Source of the DNA: JBQTIM01 sp052388135
GTDB taxonomy: Bacteria; Elusimicrobiota; Elusimicrobia; FEN-1173
NCBI GenBank assembly: GCA_052388135.1
Contig: JBQTIM010000122.1
Location: forward strand, 1-25,604
Direction of reading: 5' to 3'
Length of the DNA: 25,604 bases
Of this stretch, positions 1 to 6,569 are shown piece by piece. Both the position numbers and the translations under genes were made by a program. Position 1 is the first letter of the stretch. Every line of letters starts with the position of its first letter. The notes beneath the pieces are model-generated. The model was not told where the DNA came from. It worked only from the letters and a program-made list of their open reading frames with translations, and made no database searches.

Positions 1-170
1 GTGTCCCCGGAGAACCACTGCACCACCGACGTGCTGATCGCGATGTTCTGCGCCACGTTCGGCGTGATCGTGATGGTGATTTGGTCCGGGTTGATCGCCC
101 ACGCTTTCCCAGCCAGCCCCGCCGTCAGAGCCAGCACCAGTGCTCCCATCCACCTCTTTGTCGTTTTCAT
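1..170 (-). CDS. Secreted protein, N-terminal part only
   Basis: The 5' end of a gene that runs off the left edge; 56 complete codons are visible. The ATG at 170 is preceded by a strong AGGAGG about six bases upstream, which fixes the start. The protein begins with a Sec signal peptide: a basic N-terminus (MKTTKRW), a hydrophobic stretch of about 14 residues, then an AWA/I cleavage-like site near residue 24. The mature part seen so far is Thr/Ile/Val/Asn rich and beta-like (ITITITPNVAQNIAIST), resembling the Ig-like secreted proteins just upstream. It is the last visible member of the secreted-protein chain, 48 bases after the preceding stop. No family could be named from the fragment. Confidence 0.75.
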   Translation of the reverse strand, partial: MKTTKRWMGALVLALTAGLAGKAWAINPDQITITITPNVAQNIAISTSVVQWFSGD

Positions 171-189
171 TGTCCTTCCTCCTTTTTTT

Positions 190-211
190 CCCGCCCGGTT
201 ATCCGGGCGGG
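190..211 (-). promoter_or_regulatory. Perfect 9-bp hairpin in front of the ribosome-binding site
   Basis: CCCGCCCGG and CCGGGCGGG flank a four-base loop. In the minus-strand transcript the hairpin is followed by seven A and then the AGGAGG of the next gene. There is no T tract after it, so it does not look like an intrinsic terminator for that strand. It may stabilise the mRNA or affect translation of the gene starting at 170; this is inference. Confidence 0.5.
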
Positions 212-218
212 GAAAGAA

Positions 219-1175
219 CTATCGCCCTGCCTGTGCGTAGACCCTCGAAAAAAGCGGCTGGGCGCCGGGACGGTCCGGCGCGTCGGCCCGAATCAAGAAA
301 ACATAGCGTCGCCCCCGGTGGGCGTCTCCCTTCGGGATGGAAAGGCTCAAGGCCGCCGCGGCCGTTCCGCCGGCGGGGATCTCCAACCGAGCCGGCGCCA
401 CCTCGAGGAAGTTCGGATCGGGAGCCGGAACCCATCCCAGGGGAACGTCTGCCGCCGCGAAAGGCACGCTCCGCAGAGTCAGAACCAGGGGCGCCTTGCC
501 CGAATTCGAAATTCGAATTTTTCCTTTCGTTCCCTTCAGAACCAGTTCCCTTGGATCGAAAGCCGCTTCCAAAGAAATGGGAGACACTTTTTCCGCGGCC
601 GCCGGCCGGGGAACCTGCACGGAGAACCGCACGCGGCTGCGCAGGCCGGCCGTGATGGGGCCTTCCACCGTGCGGGTCCAAAGCGAGGCCTGGAAATGGC
701 GGCCCGTCCAGCGCGGGTCCGCCGGCACGGTCAGCGTCACGCGGGCGGAGCGGGTTTCTCCCGGCGCCAAGGGGAATCGGGCCGGATCTATCTTGATCCA
801 GGAGGCGTCCGGGACGGGCTCGTAACCCGGCTTCAGCCCGCCCGGCAAGGGGGACTGAGGCTCCACGGCCACCGTGAGCGGCTCCGAACCGGGGTTGGTG
901 ATGGAAAAAACCTGGGAATCCGAGCGGCTGATGTCGTAAGCGCGCCCCGTCTGCAAGCCGTCCAGCACCACGTCCACGTAGCGGGTGGTCAATCCCACGC
1001 CGGCCTGCGCCCATGAAAAAGCCGCCCAGAAGGCGGCCCCCGCGATCCACGTCTTGAAAAAAGCTGCGACGGTCTTTCGGCGCTCGCCGCCGATCTGCGC
1101 GGGCGCTTCCGCAAGCCCGCCGCGCGGGCGCCGCGGACAATCGAAAATGTGAAGGGACAGGCCGTTAAGGCGCAT
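219..1175 (-). CDS. Secreted protein with Ig-like beta domains
   Basis: A 318-residue predicted secreted protein of unknown function. A hydrophobic segment at about residues 42-55 ends in an AQA cleavage-like site near residue 58, after an unusually long polar N-region. No in-frame alternative start was found inside that N-region, and the ATG used overlaps the stop of the upstream gene by 11 bases. No clear Shine-Dalgarno sequence is present, so translation probably depends on coupling. The mature part looks like two beta-sandwich modules, about 62-190 and 198-315. Both carry phrases typical of averaged Ig-like folds: 'ITNPGSEPLTVAVEP' and 'ISNSGKAPLVLTL', each followed by a 'LAPGE' or 'IPAGG' turn. 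This resembles chaperone-like or choice-of-anchor Ig domains, but the exact family is not recognised. It probably acts in the periplasm or at the cell surface with its FN3 neighbour. Confidence 0.75.
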   Translation of the reverse strand: MRLNGLSLHIFDCPRRPRGGLAEAPAQIGGERRKTVAAFFKTWIAGAAFWAAFSWAQAGVGLTTRYVDVVLDGLQTGRAYDISRSDSQVFSITNPGSEPLTVAVEPQSPLPGGLKPGYEPVPDASWIKIDPARFPLAPGETRSARVTLTVPADPRWTGRHFQASLWTRTVEGPITAGLRSRVRFSVQVPRPAAAEKVSPISLEAAFDPRELVLKGTKGKIRISNSGKAPLVLTLRSVPFAAADVPLGWVPAPDPNFLEVAPARLEIPAGGTAAAALSLSIPKGDAHRGRRYVFLIRADAPDRPGAQPLFSRVYAQAGR

Positions 1176-2250
1176 TGGCGGTCACCGTCACTTGAATGTT
1201 TTGCTGGGCCGTGGTGCTGGTGGCCAACGGCGTTTCCAGCAGGAACCAGACATCCCTGTGTTGGGATATAGGCACGTTGACGCCCGTGGCGCTGCCGTCT
1301 ATGGAGAACGTGGCGCCCGAGGCCAGCGTGTCGGTGGTGATCATGCGATCCTCGTCGCCGGACGTGGCGGAGAACGCCCCCGTGGAAGGCTGAACCTCGT
1401 CGAAACCGGCGCTCAGGCGAAGGACGTCCGTCCCCAGGGCGCCCCGGGTCAACTGCCAGGGGCTGCCGGCGGTCGTGGTGGCGGCCCGCAGGCTCCAGGT
1501 GGCCGGAGCGGTGCCGGTGTTGGTCACCCGGATGGTGGCCGTGGACACCACGGCCGACGACATGGCGACGCTCCCGAAACCGTAAAAGTCCGCGGGGCTG
1601 CTCTGGTTGGCCACGTCCACGCCGAGCACGTAAATTTGCGCCCATGTGTAGGTTGAATTGGAAAGGTAGCCCTGGTTCTTAGGCGTCTCGCCGTCCCGCG
1701 CCTCGATGGCGACGTAATAACTCGTGCCGGGCTGGAGGCCGGTCAGCGTCAAAGTTTCCGAACCGCCGGGCGCCAGGGGCGACAGGGCCTGGGAAAAAGT
1801 GGCCGCCGTATTGGCGAAATAATCCTGGGTTGCGATGGCGTCGGGGTAAGTGGAATACTTCACCACATAGCTTGCGCCCGTCCTTTGGTTTCCGTCGGCG
1901 CCGGGAGACGTCCAGGAAGCGATGATTTCCCCCGACCCCGGCCCGGTGGACAAACTCACGTCGCCTATGGTGCCGGGATAAAAGTAAATCCGCATCAGCC
2001 CCGAGCCGGCCTTGTAATTGACGCTGGAAAGGACGTCATTTCCTGTCTCACCCGCCGTGCCTTTCAGGCGATAGCTGGTTGAACTTAAGTTCCCGGATCC
2101 TCCCGCATTGGGCGAGGAACGGGTGAGACGATGATTGGCGCTTGCGGATTCAAGCGCTTGAACTGACAGGCCGAAAAACTCATCCCCGCTCAACGACAAG
2201 CTGAGCAAAAAAACGCTTAGGAAGCTTATTCGTCTCTGTCGTTTATACAT
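1165..2250 (-). CDS. Secreted fibronectin type III / Ig-like protein
   Basis: A 361-residue predicted secreted protein. A basic start (MYKRQRR) and hydrophobic residues 9-21 form a signal peptide. Residues about 45-85 carry a Ser/Gly/Asn-rich 'SSTSYRLKGTAGE..SSVNYKAGSG' motif that I associate with bacterial surface proteins. A fibronectin type III module follows at about 94-200, with the diagnostic 'LTGLQPGTSYYVAIEARD'. Residues 205-361 form a third beta-rich module containing 'RVTNTGTAPATWSLRA'. FN3 modules usually mediate protein or polysaccharide binding outside the cell, so an adhesive or structural role is inferred. The start lies 8 bases inside the end of the upstream 81-codon remnant, and the stop overlaps the next gene by 11 bases. 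The ribosome-binding site is weak, which suggests coupled expression. Confidence 0.8.
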   Translation of the reverse strand: MYKRQRRISFLSVFLLSLSLSGDEFFGLSVQALESASANHRLTRSSPNAGGSGNLSSTSYRLKGTAGETGNDVLSSVNYKAGSGLMRIYFYPGTIGDVSLSTGPGSGEIIASWTSPGADGNQRTGASYVVKYSTYPDAIATQDYFANTAATFSQALSPLAPGGSETLTLTGLQPGTSYYVAIEARDGETPKNQGYLSNSTYTWAQIYVLGVDVANQSSPADFYGFGSVAMSSAVVSTATIRVTNTGTAPATWSLRAATTTAGSPWQLTRGALGTDVLRLSAGFDEVQPSTGAFSATSGDEDRMITTDTLASGATFSIDGSATGVNVPISQHRDVWFLLETPLATSTTAQQNIQVTVTANAP

Positions 2251-2488
2251 GATCTATTATGGCGACCTGCGTCTCGCTAATCCCGCCCGCGCCGGCAACC
2301 GCCCATAACCGCTGAGGCAACATGCTGGATAAAAAGATACCATTGTTCATGCGGGGCTTGGTGGAGGGATTAGACGTTCCCATGGCGTTCCCCGATGAAT
2401 TGGTGCGGAAGCCCGCCAGAGGCTTGAAGAAAGCGCCGCTCGATTTATCCTGAGAGCTCATAAGTTTATTCATCACTCTTTCGACCAT
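2243..2488 (-). pseudogene. Remnant of a duplicated S74-fibre repeat (81-codon frame)
   Basis: An open frame of 81 codons bridges the end of the S74 fibre gene (23-base overlap) and the start of the FN3 gene (8-base overlap). Residues about 27-53 (FRTNSSGNAMGTSNPSTKPR...) closely copy residues 622-646 of the upstream fibre protein (FRINSSGNAGIGTSNPSTKL...), with one residue lost in frame. The flanking residues match nothing I recognise, and there is no signal peptide or good ribosome-binding site. The simplest reading is a piece of a repeat left behind by recombination. Because the frame is intact it might still be translated or serve as a recombination donor. I consider it more likely non-functional. 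Confidence 0.5.
2346..2420. repeat. Second copy of fibre-gene repeat DNA
   Basis: These bases align with 3831-3905 inside the fibre gene. Long shared blocks include GGATTAGACGT and GCGTTCCCCGATGAATTG, separated by point changes and one 3-base in-frame deletion. The match is at DNA level as well as protein level, so it reflects duplication rather than chance motif similarity. Confidence 0.75.
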
Positions 2489-5400
2489 GGATCTTATTCA
2501 TTTCCGCCTTGAGCGCATCAATATCTTCCTTAAGCCCCCGGAGAAGATGCTTTTGGTCGTTATGCGCTTTCTTTAATTCTTCAATGACCATTTGTTGGCC
2601 TTTTATCACAGAGATGAGGTAGAGGGGAACCCACTCATACCTGACGCCGTTAATCTGGCCTTGCTCGTTGTAAAACACCAACTCCGGCATCAGCTTATGC
2701 ACTTCTTCGGCTACAAAACCGACGTCTTCTTTGCCATCGATTTTCCAACGGAAGGTCCGCGGTTTTAATTGAAGGAACGCTTCTTTATCAAAGCCAAGGT
2801 CTTCCACGTCTTTTTTATAGCGGATGCTGCTGATACCCGAATCATCGGCAGCGCAGACCACCTGACCGCTGGCGGTGGTGGTTAACGTCCCGCCGTTCGC
2901 CTGCCCGCTGCAATTGTAACTGGCCAGGAACAAGGTTCCGCGCATAGTCACCGACGTGCCCGCCACTTCAAACAACGTGGATGTTCCTGTTGAAACTCTT
3001 AAATGGGCTCCTCCCATCCCAGCCGCCGAGAACACCTGAAGTTTGGATGAGGGATTCGTCGTCCCGACGCCCACGTTGCCTCCCCCGGTCACCAAGGATA
3101 CGTTGTTTGTTACGGCGCTGTTGATTTCCAAGGGATTGCCTGATGTCGCCTCGTTGACGGCCAGGTTCCCTCGCAGAGTATCGCCCAAGAGCAGGTCTAT
3201 GAAACTGATCTGGTTCCCGGCCGCCCCGCCCGTCCCGGCGCTGAAAATCATATAGGCGTTCCCTGCGCTTCCCACATTGATTCCTCCTCCCACCACGTGC
3301 AGTTTATCCAAGGGGCTAGCGGTTCCCATGCCGATCTTGCCGTCTGCCTGCACGACAAAGGTGGAGCCGGCCACCCGGAACACCGGGTCGGTCCCGGAGA
3401 CGCCCGTGCCCGATACAACTGCGCTGCTGGTGATGAGGGCGTCCCCGGACACGTACAGCTTGTTGCCTTGGGCGCTTGAGGTGTTGACCGCCAACCGGCC
3501 CTGGATAAGGGCGTCAGCGGCGTCCACCCGGAACTGCGGGAACTGGCCTAAAGACCACCCCGTGATGGCCAGATTCCGGGAAGCGGTCCGGCCGTTCCCC
3601 AGGGAAAGGATCATGTTCTCGGCGCCGCCGTTGGCGCCGGGCTTGACGCCCACCGTGTCCCCCCCCGCCTCGAAATACGCCACGTCCTCCCCCGCCACCG
3701 TCCCGATCACGTTCAACCGGGCGCCCGGGCTGGAGGTTCCGATGCCCACCTTGTTGCCCGTCACGACGAAGGTTGAAATACCCACGGAGATCCCCGGATT
3801 GCTCCCGTCGACCGTGAACACGCCGCTGCTCATGTGCAGCTTGGTGGATGGATTAGACGTCCCGATGCCGGCGTTCCCCGATGAATTGATGCGGAAACGC
3901 TCGGCTCCGCCTACGCTTAGCATAAGGAAGTCGGACACCCGGTCGTAGTACAAATAATCGTTGGCGTCAAAGGCGAACAAAGGCCCTCCGCCGGCGCCGA
4001 AGTGCCCGATGTAATAATTAGCCAATCCAAACTGAATGGCTCCCTGAGGCGTGGTGCCGAAATGCAAGAGGGCTGACGGGCTAGATGTCCCAATGCCCAC
4101 GTTGCCGCCGGTAACCACGAAGGTGGATCCCACCACGCTGAACTGGTTCGCCGTGATGGTGACGCTGCTGGTGAAGGTCTTCACGCCCGAGGCGCTTTGG
4201 TTCGTGGAGAGCGTCATCGTATCGCTGACGTCCGACGCCGTCACGTTGGCCCAGGAGGGGGCCGCCCCGCCGTTGCTTTTCAAGAACTGGCCCGCCGTTC
4301 CGGCCCCCAGGGCGCCCATGACGCCCGCCCCGCTGAAATAGGGTACGCCGCCCAGCACCCCGCCCGAAAGGTCCGCCCCCGTGCCGCCGTAGGCGCTCCC
4401 CAGCGCGCTGGCCAGTTGCAGAATCCCCGCCGTGGTGAACGTGCTTTTGGCGCTGGAGCCGAATTGGGCGTTGCCGTGGACATCCAGCAGAGCGCCCGGC
4501 GCCCCGGTCGAGAGGCCGACGCTTCCCGTCTCTGTGACCCTCAACACCTCTCCGCTCGCGCCCGCTCCGCCCGCGAACAACCGGTAAGCGTCCGCGTCGA
4601 AACGCAGAGTGGCCAAGGCCGAAGTCCCGGCCTCCATCTTCTGGCCGGAACCCGTCCCCAAATTGCCGATGTCCGAAGTCGCCTTGATGTCGCCGGCAAC
4701 GTCCAGCTTGGCCCCCGGGCCCGCGCTGCCGATCCCCACGTTCCCATTGGAATTGATCCGGAGCCGCGGCTGTCCCCCCGTGAAGAGGTCCACGCCGAAA
4801 TACCCCGCCATGTACGCGTTCACGCCGAGGCCCGCGCCGTCGTTGAAATCATGGAAACCGATTCCATAATGGTTGATGTATTCGCCGTCATAGAGGAAAT
4901 CGTCATCGGAAACGGCCACGATGCCCGGAGAATCGTTGTCCACGCCGCCGGCTTTAAGGATCTTGATGAGGCCGTTCACGTCCAGGCTCTCGCCGGCGGC
5001 AGCCGCGCCGATCCCCAAGCGGCCCGTGCTGAGGAAAACGTTTGTGCTGAAAGTGACGCCCGCATCCGTCCCGCCCGAAGCGCCGATGGTGTCCCCCGCC
5101 GAGGTGAGCCGCACCACGGCGCCCGCGTCCGTCCAACCGGAGCCTCCCGTCACTTGGCTGTCCACGTAGCTTTTGGGCGCCGCGTCCGAAGCGCCTGTCG
5201 GCGTCGGCAATCCGGTGACCGTGGCCCCGCCGCTGAACGTCTTGCTGGACGTGATGGTCTGGATCGTCGACAAGGTGACATAGCGGCCGTCCACGCTGGC
5301 CGTGTTCAGGTCGCCAACCGCCACGGTGCCGTCGGCCAGTTCCGCCGTCCCAACGCTCGCGGAGGCCACAGCCAGTGCGTAGGGAGACGCCAACAGCCGC

Positions 5401-5759
5401 TCCCGCGGCGTCAGCTCCGCGTCGGCTCCCACGGTGACGCCCAGGTAGCGGTCCGTGCCGCCCTGGAACACGCTCAGGGGAATGCCGCCGCCGGTGCCGG
5501 AGCCTATGTGCACGTTGAAAACGCCGTTGTCCACCGGGACATCGGCCGTGCGGGTCTCCGTAAAGAGCGCCGCCCCCCCCGTGGGCGCGGCGTAGATTTT
5601 GAACGTCATGCTGTAAGTGCCCGTCAAAGGGTTGCCCGAGGAGTCCGCCAGTTTCCCTTGGTAATTGACCACGCCGGGGGCTTCGGCGCGGAGAGACACA
5701 GCGAGCGCGGCGAGAAGGATCAAAGCGCTCGCAAACGGAAAGTCTCTAAATTTTTTCAA
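2466..5759 (-). CDS. Large secreted fibre-like protein with C-terminal S74 chaperone
   Basis: A 1097-residue predicted surface protein. Residues 1-25 are a signal peptide ending LRAEA. A beta-rich head follows (about 28-135, 'VNYQGKLADSSGNPLTGTYSM'). Then comes a long Gly/Ser/Thr-rich shaft with about eight copies of a VGIGTxxPxxKLxVxG-type motif, near 248, 341, 414, 554, 630, 671, 809 and 897. The C-terminus (977-1097) is an intramolecular chaperone of the peptidase S74 family: SSIRYKKDVEDL, VGFVAEEVHKLMPELV, then a heptad-like coiled coil (about 1052-1092). In that family the domain trimerises the fibre and releases itself at a conserved serine, here probably Ser977 or Ser978. The start is TTG with GGAG seven bases upstream, and it overlaps the regulator gene by 14 bases. 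The last ~370 bases are much less GC-rich than the shaft. The protein is probably a trimeric surface fibre or adhesin; its ligand is unknown. Confidence 0.85.
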   Translation of the reverse strand: MKKFRDFPFASALILLAALAVSLRAEAPGVVNYQGKLADSSGNPLTGTYSMTFKIYAAPTGGAALFTETRTADVPVDNGVFNVHIGSGTGGGIPLSVFQGGTDRYLGVTVGADAELTPRERLLASPYALAVASASVGTAELADGTVAVGDLNTASVDGRYVTLSTIQTITSSKTFSGGATVTGLPTPTGASDAAPKSYVDSQVTGGSGWTDAGAVVRLTSAGDTIGASGGTDAGVTFSTNVFLSTGRLGIGAAAAGESLDVNGLIKILKAGGVDNDSPGIVAVSDDDFLYDGEYINHYGIGFHDFNDGAGLGVNAYMAGYFGVDLFTGGQPRLRINSNGNVGIGSAGPGAKLDVAGDIKATSDIGNLGTGSGQKMEAGTSALATLRFDADAYRLFAGGAGASGEVLRVTETGSVGLSTGAPGALLDVHGNAQFGSSAKSTFTTAGILQLASALGSAYGGTGADLSGGVLGGVPYFSGAGVMGALGAGTAGQFLKSNGGAAPSWANVTASDVSDTMTLSTNQSASGVKTFTSSVTITANQFSVVGSTFVVTGGNVGIGTSSPSALLHFGTTPQGAIQFGLANYYIGHFGAGGGPLFAFDANDYLYYDRVSDFLMLSVGGAERFRINSSGNAGIGTSNPSTKLHMSSGVFTVDGSNPGISVGISTFVVTGNKVGIGTSSPGARLNVIGTVAGEDVAYFEAGGDTVGVKPGANGGAENMILSLGNGRTASRNLAITGWSLGQFPQFRVDAADALIQGRLAVNTSSAQGNKLYVSGDALITSSAVVSGTGVSGTDPVFRVAGSTFVVQADGKIGMGTASPLDKLHVVGGGINVGSAGNAYMIFSAGTGGAAGNQISFIDLLLGDTLRGNLAVNEATSGNPLEINSAVTNNVSLVTGGGNVGVGTTNPSSKLQVFSAAGMGGAHLRVSTGTSTLFEVAGTSVTMRGTLFLASYNCSGQANGGTLTTTASGQVVCAADDSGISSIRYKKDVEDLGFDKEAFLQLKPRTFRWKIDGKEDVGFVAEEVHKLMPELVFYNEQGQINGVRYEWVPLYLISVIKGQQMVIEELKKAHNDQKHLLRGLKEDIDALKAEMNKIHGRKSDE

Positions 5760-6372
5760 AGTCCAACTCCGTTCCCAAAAGTTCCGCTACGGCGTCCGTC
5801 AGGTCTTTGACGTTGAAGGGCTTAGCCAGGTATTTGTCCGCCCCGGCCTCGGTCATCCTACGGAAATTTTCCGGGGTGTCGTGCCCGGTCACGGCCAGGA
5901 TTTTAACTCCGGCCAAATGGGGGTCCCGGCGAATTTGGCGGCAAACTTCAAAACCGTCCAAGCCGGGCATCATGATGTCCAACACCACCAAGTCGGGCAG
6001 GTAATCCGCCATGATCCTTCCGGCGGTGAATCCATCGCGGGCCGCGCGGACGTCCAAGCGGGGACCCTTCAAGGCGTCCTCCACCAGTTCCACGACTTCT
6101 TGCTCGTCGTCCACCACCAGGATGCGATGGGGAGCGGCGCCGTCCAACTCGGCCTTGATTTCGGGGAGGGCCAGGCCGCGCGACGCCAGCCGCTTCACGC
6201 GCGCCAGCCGGGCCAGGGTCTTTGCGCCGTCAAAAAGCCTTTGCCCGCCTTCCGTGGCGGAGGCGGATGAGATGAGACCGAGGTTGGCGTAGTGGCGAAT
6301 GGTGGAGGGCGGCAATCCCGCTTGGCGGGCCAGTTGGCTGATTTTAAGAAGCGCGGCAGGCGATGGAGTCAT
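5746..6372 (-). CDS. MerR-type HTH fused to a response-regulator receiver domain
   Basis: A 208-residue regulator. Residues about 8-76 form a MerR-like winged helix-turn-helix ('KISQLARQAGLPPSTIRHYANLGLI'). Residues 82-203 form a complete receiver domain: acidic pocket Asp88/Asp89, phospho-acceptor Asp132 in 'VVLDIMMPGLDGFE', Thr162 and Lys184 ('LAKPF'). All key residues for phosphorylation are present. The order is unusual, because most response regulators place the receiver first. Its last codons overlap the TTG start of the fibre gene by 14 bases, so the two are almost certainly co-transcribed and probably translationally coupled. The histidine kinase 197 bases upstream is the likely partner. 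No clear Shine-Dalgarno precedes the ATG. Targets are not known; control of its own operon is a reasonable inference. Confidence 0.88.
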   Translation of the reverse strand: MTPSPAALLKISQLARQAGLPPSTIRHYANLGLISSASATEGGQRLFDGAKTLARLARVKRLASRGLALPEIKAELDGAAPHRILVVDDEQEVVELVEDALKGPRLDVRAARDGFTAGRIMADYLPDLVVLDIMMPGLDGFEVCRQIRRDPHLAGVKILAVTGHDTPENFRRMTEAGADKYLAKPFNVKDLTDAVAELLGTELDFEKI

Positions 6373-6400
6373 AATTAAACCCGACAGTTCACTTTATCTT

Positions 6401-6435
6401 TATATAAGGGTTCCCCCCGGCGGTTTAAATGTCAA
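6401..6435 (-). promoter_or_regulatory. AT-rich promoter region upstream of the MerR-receiver gene
   Basis: The 197-base gap between kinase and regulator is strikingly AT-rich for this genome. Reading toward the regulator it contains a consensus TTGACA (6430-6435) and a TATATA (6401-6406), but their 23-base separation is too long for a standard sigma-70 pair. MerR-family promoters are known for long spacers (19-20 bases), so activator-dependent geometry is possible but not shown. No other feature was found in this gap. Confidence 0.3.
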
Positions 6436-6569
6436 GGAGTTAATAAGCATATTGAAATCTTTACAAATCAACATATTCGGATTGATTTTAAGCGTCGTTT
6501 TCTAACCGATGGATGGAGAGACCGGCCTGCGGGCGAGTCGCCTGGAACTCCTATGGAAACGACGTTAAA

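Noticed and set aside
500..525. Repeated TTCGAA-like palindromes inside the Ig-like gene
   Set aside because: They are explained by the codons for a short Ile/Ser/Asn stretch and are not repeated elsewhere in the window.
2466..5759. Fibre gene as part of a prophage
   Set aside because: No capsid, portal, terminase, integrase or attachment-site features are visible, and the protein has a Sec signal peptide.
4197..5810. A plus-strand open frame of 537 codons antisense to the fibre gene
   Set aside because: It has an Arg/Ala/His-rich composition with no domain; the minus strand encodes the signal peptide, the repeats and the S74 domain.
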